From NCBI GenBank assembly GCA_964620345.1, contig CAZUHK010000065.1, positions 1 to 14,678 on the forward strand: a DNA stretch of 14,678 nt. Reading direction: 5' to 3'. Origin of the DNA: CAZUHK01 sp964620345. GTDB taxonomy: Bacteria > Planctomycetota > Phycisphaerae > Phycisphaerales > Zrk34. The notes under the pieces are model-generated. The model worked only from the letters and a program-made list of their open reading frames with translations, made no database searches and was not told the DNA's origin. Position numbers and translations under genes: made by a program. Within the stretch, counting starts at the first letter, position 1. Each line of letters opens with the position of its first letter. Shown here in pieces: positions 1-6,983 of this stretch.

Positions 1-399
1 GTTGACCAGCCCGCCATGCTTGATCGTCGTGGCCATCGGGCTGCCGTAGATCAGCACCAGTTCGCCCGCCTTGGGGTCGATGTCGCCGAGCGTGCGGGCC
101 CGCTGGTCGGTCGCGGGGTTGTAGAAGATCGGCGCGTCTTCCGCGGCGTAGGGCTCCAGCGCCTCGGCCGACATCTTGCCGCTGCGCTGCAGGCGCAGCC
201 AGACCTCGATCGACCACACGTCATCGCCGATGCGCAGGTATTGCTCGGCCTCGCGCTCGAAGCGCAACTGCACGCGGCGCGGCAGTTGATCGAATGGTAC
301 GACCCGTCGCGGGGCCCGGGCCGGCTCGACCTCGGCGCCGCGCGCCGGCTCAAAGGCGAGTATCGTGAACACCAACGCGATGGGGATCGCCCAGCGCAT
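1..399 (-). CDS. Secreted protein of unknown function, N-terminal part (runs off the left edge)
   Basis: Reading the minus strand from the ATG at 399-397 gives 133 codons without a stop up to base 1, so the gene continues outside the window. The product begins MRWAIPIALVFTILAFEPAR, a typical Sec signal peptide: one early Arg, a hydrophobic core, then a likely cleavage near ARGA-E. The mature part is charged and contains WSIEVWLRLQ, YAAEDAPIFYNP and a stretch ending GDIDPKAGELVLIYGSP. I do not recognise a family. The gene lies 47 nt downstream of the isomerase gene on the same strand and may share its transcript. No Shine-Dalgarno sequence sits close to the ATG; a TACCAT element lies 5 nt upstream of it. 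The longer overlapping frame starting at 437 is rejected because its protein is Arg/Ser-rich and has no signal peptide. Confidence 0.72.
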   Translation of the reverse strand, partial: MRWAIPIALVFTILAFEPARGAEVEPARAPRRVVPFDQLPRRVQLRFEREAEQYLRIGDDVWSIEVWLRLQRSGKMSAEALEPYAAEDAPIFYNPATDQRARTLGDIDPKAGELVLIYGSPMATTIKHGGLVN

Positions 400-446
400 G
401 TCCAATGGTAGCGCCCCTCAGGCCGGGCGTTCATCAACGCGGGCGA

Positions 447-1223
447 TCACAACCCCCAGTCGCGCATCTGCTTGATCGAAATCTCCAGCGACTCGAACGG
501 GTCGAGCTCGCCCGAGTCGCGTTCGACCAGGTACCACTCGACGCCCGCGGCTTTCGAGGCGGCGTTGATCGCCGGCCAGTTCAGGTTGCCGCCGCCCACT
601 TCCTTCATCACCAGCGAGCGGTCGGGCATCACCGAGCCGTCCTTGTAGTGGATGCAGGGGATGCGGCCGGCGACCTTGTTGATCCACGCCGCCGGATCGC
701 CCAGCCCCGCGGCGACCCAGTACACATCCAACTCGAACCAGACGTGAGCGTCGCATTCATCGATCAGCACGCTCAGCGGGGTGCGGCCCTGGCCCAGGGC
801 GACGAGCTCGTGGTTGTGGTTGTGGTACCCCGCGGCCAGCCCGGCGTCGGCCAGCTTCCTGGTGATCGCGCTGAACTCGGTGGCGAAGGCCGACCACGCC
901 GCGTAGGCCGGCGGCTCCTTGAACCCGAACCCGCCGATCGCGGTGTATTGGCAATCCAACAGCTTGTGCTTCTCGATCACCGCCTCGGGCTGGTCGCGCA
1001 TGTGGTCCAGCGACTCGTGCGTCGCGGCGATCGCCAGGCCGTTGTCGTCCGCGGCCCGCCGGATCGCCTTGATCTGCTCGACGTCGAGCGTGTTGAACCC
1101 CGCGGCCGAGGCCTGGATGCCGTCGTACCCCATCGCCTTGACCCGCTCCAGCGAGCGTGCGATGTCATCCACCGTCTTGCAGTAATCGCGAAGCGTGAAC
1201 ATCTGGGCGCCGATCTTTGCCAT
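447..1223 (-). CDS. Sugar phosphate isomerase/epimerase (AP endonuclease 2-type TIM barrel)
   Basis: The 258-aa protein has the length and motif order of the xylose-isomerase-like/AP endonuclease family 2 TIM barrel (PF01261 type). These enzymes are cytoplasmic, metal-dependent isomerases, epimerases or dehydratases acting on sugars and inositols. Visible landmarks are AIAATHES (His69), GYHNHNHE at 132-139, FELDVYW at 163-169, IHYKDG at 191-196 and WYLVERD at 230-236. The Glu, Asp and His residues in these strands match the usual metal-ligand positions. No signal peptide is seen. The ATG at 1223 is preceded by GGAAGGA about 11 nt upstream. It follows the P-loop/deoxyribosyltransferase-like gene by 141 nt, a gap occupied by a heptamer repeat and hairpin. 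The family call is secure; the substrate cannot be read from the sequence, though a carbohydrate-catabolic role is likely. Confidence 0.9.
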   Translation of the reverse strand: MAKIGAQMFTLRDYCKTVDDIARSLERVKAMGYDGIQASAAGFNTLDVEQIKAIRRAADDNGLAIAATHESLDHMRDQPEAVIEKHKLLDCQYTAIGGFGFKEPPAYAAWSAFATEFSAITRKLADAGLAAGYHNHNHELVALGQGRTPLSVLIDECDAHVWFELDVYWVAAGLGDPAAWINKVAGRIPCIHYKDGSVMPDRSLVMKEVGGGNLNWPAINAASKAAGVEWYLVERDSGELDPFESLEISIKQMRDWGL

Positions 1224-1265
1224 GATTCGTGTATCCTTCCGGGGCTGTGGGGGGGGCGTCGAATA

Positions 1266-1356
1266 TCTAGTGTCTAATGACTAATGTCTAATGTCTAATG
1301 CCGAATGTCTAATGCCAGCCAGCACGGCGTACCGTCTTCATTAGTCATTAGTCATT
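1266..1356. repeat. Heptamer tandem repeat with inverted partner (hairpin), TCTAATG/ACTAATG
   Basis: Seven consecutive heptamers run from 1266 to 1314: TCTAGTG, TCTAATG, ACTAATG, TCTAATG, TCTAATG, CCGAATG, TCTAATG. After 24 nt, the inverse heptamer CATTAGT occurs twice at 1339-1352, followed by CATT. The two arms can pair (AATGACTAATG with CATTAGTCATT) to give an AT-rich stem in a G+C-rich genome. The structure begins about 9 nt after the stop codon of the P-loop gene on the minus strand. It could shape the mRNA 3' end or be a small dispersed repeat. There is no U-tract, so I do not call it an intrinsic terminator. Confidence 0.8.
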
Positions 1357-1364
1357 CTCTCAGT

Positions 1365-2483
1365 TCATTTTCCAAACAAGTGTTCATCCGGTGCAAGTAA
1401 CCCTTCGCGCTCGAAGTGTGCCAGCGCTTCTTCCACGTCGTCAAACACCTTCGTCGCGGTTTCGGTGATGAAGGGGCTTGGGCTCTTGGCCGGCTTCCAG
1501 ATGACGTAGACGTCCTTCGAGGCCTCGAAGGCGTGTTGCAGCTCGCGCTCGACGCCGCTGGACAGGCCGGGCGTGCCGTTGGGCAGCTCGGGCACGAGCG
1601 AGCAGATCATGTCGGCCTGGTCGATCAGCTTGAAGTCGCGCGCGTAGATCTGCCCGTCGATGTCGCCGGCGCAGTCCAGCACCTGCTTGACCGGCAGGGG
1701 GAACGTCTGGCGCCGCCCGCCGTGGTGCGCCGAACATTCGATGAAGTCGCGCCCCTCGCGCGTGGCGGCGATGGCGCTTTCCAGCAGCAGCTTCTCGTCC
1801 ACGTCGCCGGGGTCGAACGTGATGAAGTGCTCGGCCAGCGCCGCGCGGAAGGCGTTGATCTCCGCCAGCACGTCGGGCAGGTCGACCACGTGGCTCATCG
1901 GGAACGAGGGGTAGACCTTTCGCATCTGCGGCCGGCAGATCAGGCCGAACGTGGTCGGGGTGGTCGGCTCGTCCCGCCCGCGCGACAGCACGTAGAAACG
2001 GTTGCCGCAGCCCATCGCCTGGGCCAGCAGCTCGGTCGCCAGGATCTCCTCCTCGCGCCAGACCATGATGTCCTTGAGCGTGGCGTCGATCGTGTGCTCG
2101 GCGTGCAGGCGGTGGTAGACGCACTCGGCGTTGTCGACCAGGCAGATGAACAGGTCGGGCTTGAACTGCTGAATCTGATCGAAGTCGAACGCGCGGAACA
2201 GCCCGTGCCGCCAGCGGAACGTCGCGTGGGTGTTGACGACGACGTTGGGCTGATCGGCCGACTGCGCGTTGATGTCCTTGAACACGCTGCGGCGGAGCTG
2301 GTGCAGGCGCGACAGCGACAGGTCGAGGATGCGCCCGGGCCGAACGTCCGGCGCCTCGGCGTACATCAGGTCGCCCACGTGGTAGGTCGCGATCGACTCG
2401 CCGCGCTCGCCGGCCAACTGTTCGACGGCCTGAAGGTACAGCTTCTTGTCCACGCCGACCTGGCCGGTCACGATCGCGCGCAT
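1365..2483 (-). CDS. P-loop kinase-like protein fused to a nucleoside 2-deoxyribosyltransferase-like domain
   Basis: This 372-aa cytoplasmic protein starts with a Rossmann-type strand and a P-loop-like turn, MRAIVTGQVGVDKK. It aligns by eye with the GxPGxGKT loop of archaeal-type adenylate kinases, but with Asp12 and Lys14 where Gly and Thr/Ser are usual. Strands such as NVVVNTHATF (80-89) and KPDLFICLVDNAE (108-120) fit a nucleotide kinase fold. The C-terminal part has YARDFKLIDQADMICSLVPE (280-299) followed by SSGVERELQHAFEASKDVYV (308-327). This is the layout of nucleoside 2-deoxyribosyltransferases, where the Glu of the S-G-x-x-x-E motif is catalytic; Glu312 would be the equivalent. The start is supported by GGAG 6 nt upstream of the ATG. 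The gene lies downstream of the FAD oxidoreductase. The function is unknown; a role in nucleotide metabolism or sensing is inference. Confidence 0.72.
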   Translation of the reverse strand: MRAIVTGQVGVDKKLYLQAVEQLAGERGESIATYHVGDLMYAEAPDVRPGRILDLSLSRLHQLRRSVFKDINAQSADQPNVVVNTHATFRWRHGLFRAFDFDQIQQFKPDLFICLVDNAECVYHRLHAEHTIDATLKDIMVWREEEILATELLAQAMGCGNRFYVLSRGRDEPTTPTTFGLICRPQMRKVYPSFPMSHVVDLPDVLAEINAFRAALAEHFITFDPGDVDEKLLLESAIAATREGRDFIECSAHHGGRRQTFPLPVKQVLDCAGDIDGQIYARDFKLIDQADMICSLVPELPNGTPGLSSGVERELQHAFEASKDVYVIWKPAKSPSPFITETATKVFDDVEEALAHFEREGLLAPDEHLFGK

Positions 2484-2539
2484 GGTTCGCTCCGAGGCAG
2501 TCGCGGGGCGGCCATCTTAGGCCTGCACGCCCCGTCGCT

Positions 2540-2617
2540 CAATGACCAATGACCCACCGGCAATACCCGACCGCAGTGATCGGGCATGGGCGATTGGGCG
2601 CTGGTCATTGATCATTG
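2540..2617. repeat. Inverted repeat CAATGACCAATGACC ... GGTCATTGATCATTG (hairpin)
   Basis: The 15-base arms at 2540-2554 and 2603-2617 are complementary except at one position, where G-U pairing is possible on one strand. A smaller nested stem, CCCGA (2566-2570) with TCGGG (2580-2584), lies inside. The right arm overlaps the stop codon (2614-2612) of the FAD oxidoreductase gene, so the hairpin forms exactly at the 3' end of that gene and before the next minus-strand gene. The arms are built from AATGACC heptamers, close kin of the AATGACT units at 1266-1356. No U-run follows. It may block 3'-to-5' decay or attenuate read-through; it may also be only a dispersed repeat. Confidence 0.75.
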
Positions 2618-5545
2618 CGCGGCGGCCGGGGCGGGCGTTGCGGCGCCGACCGCCGGCAGCTCGCGGAGCACGGCCCGGGCGTGTCGCGCGAAATGGCCGC
2701 GCAGATCGTCGGTGTACTGCTCGAGCGTGCCGCGGCCCAGGCGGTCGGGCGTGTCGCCGCAGCGGGCGATGCCACGGGCCAGGTGCAGCTCGCGCAACGC
2801 GCCGTTGCGCACGGCGTTCTCGTTCTGATCGTCGGTCAGCGCGGCCTGGGCCTGGGCGAAAGTGCGCTGCTCGTGGCCGGCCAGGCCCGGCTGGTTGAGC
2901 ACGCCGGCCAGCGCGACCGCCGCCCGCGGGTCGGGCCAACGCGCGTACAGCTTCTCGCACGCCTCGGCCACGGCGCGGCAGTGGCTGAAGTCCGGCTCGG
3001 CGTCAAGGGCGGCGATCTTGTCCAGCACGATCGGCCAGGCCCCGGCGTCGCCCACGCCGCCCAACGCGATCAGCAGCGCATCGACTTCACTCATGCTCAT
3101 GCCAAACTGCCCCATCCCGCGGTAGTTCCAGCCGGCATCCCATTCGCGGTCGCTCAGCGTCTGCCGCAAGCTCGCTTCACCGTGCGCATCGCCCATCAGC
3201 GCCAGCACGTGCGCGTAGCGTACGCGCTTGGCATGGTCGTCCGTCGCGTCGTGCGCCGCGCGCAGCAGCGGCCGCGCCCGATCGGCCTCGGTGAACAGCA
3301 GCGCCAGGCCCCTGTAATCGTCCCAGCCCTCGCGCGCGGCCCATTCGAGCGTCGCGTCGTCGACCGGGAAGGTGTCTTCGTCGCTCAACACGTTGTCGGG
3401 CAGGTTGCCGATGTCGATCAGGTGCCGTTGGAGTTGTTTGATGTCGATGTCGCGCAGCTCGACGCGGGCCTGCGCGGCCATGGCGGCGGCGCGGCCCGCG
3501 GCGTAGCCCTGGTTCTGCACGTCCGGCTGCATGCGGATCACGGGGATCGCATCGCGGTGGGCGCTGACGCCCAGGCCCGTCGCCAGCAGCCCCTCGAACC
3601 CCGCCGGAAGCAGGCAGCGGTAGGGCACGTACACCCACATCCGCTGCTTGTCCGGCGGCTTGACCTGGAACAGCGGATGGACCGTGAACCCGTGCGTGTC
3701 GAAGTTCGAGCTGCTCAGGCAGATCGAATCGGCAAAGCGGCGCTCGGCGAGGAAGTCGGCCGGGCCCAGCGTGATGTCGCCGATGATCTGCCGCCGCTCG
3801 CGCGAGTCGATAAGCTGGCCGAAGTCGTACTGATCGCCGAACTTCTGCTTGCTGGCCACCAGGAAGCTGGTGGCGTCGACCACGTCGGCGTCGTCGGAAA
3901 AGCTGTGGTCGGTGTTGTGATAGAAGTGGTCGGGCGCGATGTAGGTCAGGCCGGTGCCCTGCACGGCGACGTGCTCGGCGCCGATGCCGGTGGTCGGCGC
4001 GCCCGCGGCGGCGGCGACGTCGGCGTTGCCCGTCGCGTCGATGATCGCATGAGCGCGGACCAACCCGTAGCCGTGCGGCCCGGCGACGACCACCCCCTTG
4101 ACCCGGTCGTTTTCAACCAGCGCCCCGCAGCAGAGCGTGGCGAACCAGACCGCGACATCTGCCTCGCGGCATTGGCCCAGGTACCACGCCTGCTTGGCCG
4201 CGGGGGTCCAGGCCTGCTGGTTGCCGGCGATCTTCGCATCGGTTTCCAGTTCGCCCACGCCGCGATTGATCTGATCGGTGAAGCCGGTGATGTTGCCGTA
4301 GTAGTACTTGCAGATCTGCCCCGCGGTGCCCACGCCGCCGAGCACGGCCAGCGACTCGCACAGCAGCGTGCGGGCGCCGGCGCGGCCCGAGGCGATCGCG
4401 GCCGAGGCGCCGCCGGTGCCCCCGCCGATCACGATCACGTCGTACGTATCGATCACCGGCAGGCGGTTGGCCGGGGCGTCGATCGTCGCGGTCAGCTCAT
4501 CACCGGGCCGCAGGCCCGCCAGCAGCGTGCGCACGGCGCCATCGTCGATCGTCCGGCTGCGGGCGCAGGCGACGGTGAGCGGTTCGCGCGGGTCGTCGGT
4601 GCCGGTCGCGTCGGCCGCGATGGCCTCGCCCAGCCGCTCGCCCACGGCCATAAGGTGCGCCGGTCGGGTCAGTTGCCCGGCCACGTCGCGGCCGACCCGC
4701 GCCGCGTGGTTGAGCACGCTCAAGCCCGGCTCGGCGGCCAGCGCGTCCAGCGGCAGCTCGCCGCAGCCGGCCCAGCGGTCGGCGATCGTTTCGCCGGCCA
4801 GGCGGTCGGGCCAGTCGACATCGAGCGTTTCGGATTGTTGAAACACGCCCGGCCGCCAGCAGCGCCGCGCGACGTCCGCGTAGGCATCGGCCAGCGCGGC
4901 GCAGGAGCCGTCGCCGGCGTCGACGCTCAGCGTGTACCGCCGCGCGGCCAGCGGTTGGTCGCCCTTGCGCGTGGGCGCGAGCATGGCCGGCAGGTCTTCG
5001 CATTCCAAGCCCGCGACCGGCGCCTCGCCGCCGAGGGTGATGTGGCGGACGCCCAGCGTGCCGGCGGGCGGGTCGGTGAACTCGAGGCCGGCCTGCCGCG
5101 CGACGGCCGCACGTTCGGTCGCGTCGATGACCTGTCGGGCGACGATCGCCTGGCGCCCGGCGCGGTTGGCGATGACCACACCGGCGATGCGGCCGGCGCC
5201 GTCGCGCAGCACGCCGGCGGGGCGGGTGTTCAGCAGCAGGGGGATGTCGGCCCCGACGACCCCCTGCTCCAACGTGCGCTTCACGTGCAGGGGGGTGGGC
5301 GGTGCGGCGTCCGGGTCGGCCTGGTGCGGAAAGACGCGCCGGGCCAGGTCGGTCGCGAGCTCGTCGTCGGCCGCGGGCCAGTAGTCGAACCGCGCGGCGA
5401 TGTCGTCGCCGAGGTACGGCCGGGGCGCCAGCAGGTAGACCGAGGCGCCGCGCTGCGCCGCGGCCAGCGCCGCGGCCACCGCGCCGCTGCTGCCGCCGAG
5501 CACCGCCACGTCCACGCGAGAAATCACCGGGATCGAATCAACCAT
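2612..5545 (-). CDS. Tandem FAD-dependent oxidoreductase with C-terminal helical-repeat region
   Basis: The 977-aa protein contains two FAD-binding Rossmann starts. The first, VDVAVLGGSSGAVAAALAAA (11-30), has a Ser where the third Gly of the dinucleotide motif is normal. The second, YDVIVIGGGTGGASAAIASG (368-387), is a full GxGxxG site, followed by VLGGVGTAG (401-409) and a DATGNADVAAAAGAP segment (503-517). This resembles the FAD_oxidored (PF12831) type of secondary-metabolism and sugar-acid oxidoreductases. Residues ~740-965 are alanine-rich helices in a HEAT-like arrangement. No signal peptide is evident. The frame stays open up to 6034, but ATG 5545 is chosen because GGAG lies about 6 nt upstream and the flavin motif starts shortly after it. 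It heads a run of four minus-strand genes. The flavoenzyme call is solid; the substrate is unknown, and the first half may be a catalytically dead copy. Confidence 0.87.
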   Translation of the reverse strand: MVDSIPVISRVDVAVLGGSSGAVAAALAAAQRGASVYLLAPRPYLGDDIAARFDYWPAADDELATDLARRVFPHQADPDAAPPTPLHVKRTLEQGVVGADIPLLLNTRPAGVLRDGAGRIAGVVIANRAGRQAIVARQVIDATERAAVARQAGLEFTDPPAGTLGVRHITLGGEAPVAGLECEDLPAMLAPTRKGDQPLAARRYTLSVDAGDGSCAALADAYADVARRCWRPGVFQQSETLDVDWPDRLAGETIADRWAGCGELPLDALAAEPGLSVLNHAARVGRDVAGQLTRPAHLMAVGERLGEAIAADATGTDDPREPLTVACARSRTIDDGAVRTLLAGLRPGDELTATIDAPANRLPVIDTYDVIVIGGGTGGASAAIASGRAGARTLLCESLAVLGGVGTAGQICKYYYGNITGFTDQINRGVGELETDAKIAGNQQAWTPAAKQAWYLGQCREADVAVWFATLCCGALVENDRVKGVVVAGPHGYGLVRAHAIIDATGNADVAAAAGAPTTGIGAEHVAVQGTGLTYIAPDHFYHNTDHSFSDDADVVDATSFLVASKQKFGDQYDFGQLIDSRERRQIIGDITLGPADFLAERRFADSICLSSSNFDTHGFTVHPLFQVKPPDKQRMWVYVPYRCLLPAGFEGLLATGLGVSAHRDAIPVIRMQPDVQNQGYAAGRAAAMAAQARVELRDIDIKQLQRHLIDIGNLPDNVLSDEDTFPVDDATLEWAAREGWDDYRGLALLFTEADRARPLLRAAHDATDDHAKRVRYAHVLALMGDAHGEASLRQTLSDREWDAGWNYRGMGQFGMSMSEVDALLIALGGVGDAGAWPIVLDKIAALDAEPDFSHCRAVAEACEKLYARWPDPRAAVALAGVLNQPGLAGHEQRTFAQAQAALTDDQNENAVRNGALRELHLARGIARCGDTPDRLGRGTLEQYTDDLRGHFARHARAVLRELPAVGAATPAPAAAQ

Positions 5546-5672
5546 CGCTTGCTCCGGGGATGGGCTGTTCTTGCATGGGGCATGGTAGTGCAGGCGGGGG
5601 GGCGGGATGAAGTGCCCGGCGGGGGCCGCGCTTCCCTCGGGGACTCGGGTCGCGGCTAAACGGGGGCGGTGG

Positions 5673-5678
5673 TACGCT
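5673..5678 (+). promoter_or_regulatory. Candidate -10 element (TACGCT) directly before the YmdB-like gene
   Basis: TACGCT matches TANNNT and ends 6 nt before the ATG at 5685, which would place the transcription start at or next to the A of ATG. No Shine-Dalgarno sequence lies in the usual window; the nearest G-rich run is about 20 nt upstream. A leaderless mRNA is therefore plausible. No convincing -35 was found. Confidence 0.3.
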
Positions 5679-5684
5679 TTGGCG

Positions 5685-6497
5685 ATGGCGCTGAACATTG
5701 TGATGCTGGGCGACATTGTGGGCCAGCCGGGCCGGCGGGTGGTGAGCCAGCAGTTGCCGGCGCTGCGGCGGCGGCTGGGCGCGGACCTGGCGATCGCCAA
5801 TGCTGAGAACAGCGCCGCGGGCTCGGGCCTCACGCCCGAGCTGGCCGATGAGCTGTTCTCGTACGGCCTGGACGGGCTGACGCTCGGCGACCACGCCTTC
5901 CGCCGCGGGCAGATCATCCCGATGCTCAACAAGACCGATCGCATCGCGCGCCCGGCCAATCTGCCGCGGCAGGCGCCGGGTCGGCGGTGGTTGCAGATCG
6001 ACGCGCCCGACGGTCGGCCGGTGGTCGTCGTCACCGTGCTTGGCCGGTTGTTTATGACATCGCTGGCGGGGGACGATCCGTTCGCGTGTGTGGAGCAGGT
6101 GCTACGGGAAGTACCGGGCGATTCGCGCGTGATCGTCGAGGTCCACGCCGAGGCGACCAGCGAGAAGGTCGCGATGGGCCATCACTTCGACGGGCGCGTC
6201 GCCGCGGTCGTCGGCACGCACACGCACATCCCCACGGCCGACGCGAAGCGGCTGCCCGGCGGCACGGCGTACCTGACCGACCTGGGCATGACCGGGCCTT
6301 ACGACTCGGTGCTCGGGCGGCGCAAGGACCGCGTGCTGCAGTTCATGACCACCGCCAAGCCCGCGAAGTTCGACGTGGCCGAGGGCGACGTGCGGCTGTG
6401 CGGCATGCATCTGAAGCTGGATGACGCGGGCAAGGCCGTGTCGATCGACCGCGTCGAAGTCGCGGCCGACCCGACCGCGCCGCCGTTCACCGAATAA
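5685..6497 (+). CDS. ymdB: YmdB-family metallophosphoesterase (2',3'-cyclic-nucleotide phosphodiesterase type)
   Basis: The 270-aa product matches the YmdB family (TIGR00282 type; the B. subtilis protein is about 264 aa) along its whole length. These cytoplasmic dinuclear-metal enzymes cleave 2',3'-cyclic nucleotides and affect RNA turnover and developmental decisions. Landmarks are MLGDIVGQPGRR with Asp10, NAENSAAGSGLTPELADEL with Glu41/Asn42, VEVHAEATSEKVAMG with His154, VVGTHTHIPTAD with His179/His181, and YLTDLGMTGPYDSVLG. One deviation is visible: the usual GNH metal-binding motif reads GDH (68-70). The in-frame ATG at 5607 is rejected because residues before Met27 of that frame show no family similarity. 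The gene diverges from the FAD oxidoreductase (139 nt apart), and its stop directly abuts the stop of the convergent lipoprotein gene. Confidence 0.92.
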   Translation: MALNIVMLGDIVGQPGRRVVSQQLPALRRRLGADLAIANAENSAAGSGLTPELADELFSYGLDGLTLGDHAFRRGQIIPMLNKTDRIARPANLPRQAPGRRWLQIDAPDGRPVVVVTVLGRLFMTSLAGDDPFACVEQVLREVPGDSRVIVEVHAEATSEKVAMGHHFDGRVAAVVGTHTHIPTADAKRLPGGTAYLTDLGMTGPYDSVLGRRKDRVLQFMTTAKPAKFDVAEGDVRLCGMHLKLDDAGKAVSIDRVEVAADPTAPPFTE

Positions 6498-6950
6498 TCA
6501 TCGGCCGGCGACCGGGCTGTCCGACGCGCCCAGCAGCAGCAGCGCGTCGAGCAGCTCTTCGGCCTCGTCCAGCGAGGCGGTGCGCAGGTGGAAGCTGAAC
6601 GGCTCGGGCTCCTGCTGGTGGACGACCACGCGATAAAACCACTCGTCGGTGAACTTGCGGACCCTCACGCCCTGGGCCTCATCGATCTTCACCGTGCGCG
6701 GCGACTGCAAGGCCTGGCGCATGACCAGCGTGTCGCCTTCCCAGTGGGCGTTGTGCGTCTTCCAGTTCCAGCTTTCCCAGCCCGCAACGACGCGGCGCCT
6801 GGCGGCCTGCGTGGCCTGGTGGCTGACGAGCTTCTGCCGCAGGTCGGGATCGCCCGCACGCCCGGTGGCGGCGGAGGACTTGTCGGTCGTCTCGCAGCCG
6901 GCGGTCAGCAGGCAAGCGGCGGCGAGCACGCTCAGCACCATGCGCATCAT
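6498..6950 (-). CDS. Small lipoprotein of unknown function
   Basis: The 150-aa product opens MMRMVLSVLAAACLLTAGCE, a classic type II signal with lipobox LTAGC and the lipidated Cys at position 19, so it is expected to be membrane-anchored on the outside of the inner membrane or in the outer membrane. The mature part has aromatic β-like stretches (GWESWNWKTHNAHWEGDTLV, DEWFYRVVVHQ, EPFSFHLRTASLDEAEELLD) and no family I recognise. The start is supported by GGAGAGG about 8 nt upstream; a second ATG follows immediately. It lies 33 nt downstream of the CysQ-like gene on the same strand and probably shares its transcript. Its TGA at 6500-6498 touches the TAA of the convergent YmdB-like gene. Confidence 0.8.
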   Translation of the reverse strand: MMRMVLSVLAAACLLTAGCETTDKSSAATGRAGDPDLRQKLVSHQATQAARRRVVAGWESWNWKTHNAHWEGDTLVMRQALQSPRTVKIDEAQGVRVRKFTDEWFYRVVVHQQEPEPFSFHLRTASLDEAEELLDALLLLGASDSPVAGR

Positions 6951-6983
6951 GCGTGAACCTCTCCGGGCCGGGCGGGGGTGGCT

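Noticed and set aside
1266..1314. The heptamer array as a CRISPR array
   Set aside because: Units are 7 bases in direct tandem without spacers, and no cas genes are present.
2615..5659. Open frame of 1014 codons on the plus strand, antisense to the FAD oxidoreductase
   Set aside because: Its protein is His/Val/Arg/Gly/Gln-rich low-complexity text with no motif. It is the usual by-product of G/C-ending codons on the opposite strand, where a clear double flavoprotein is encoded.
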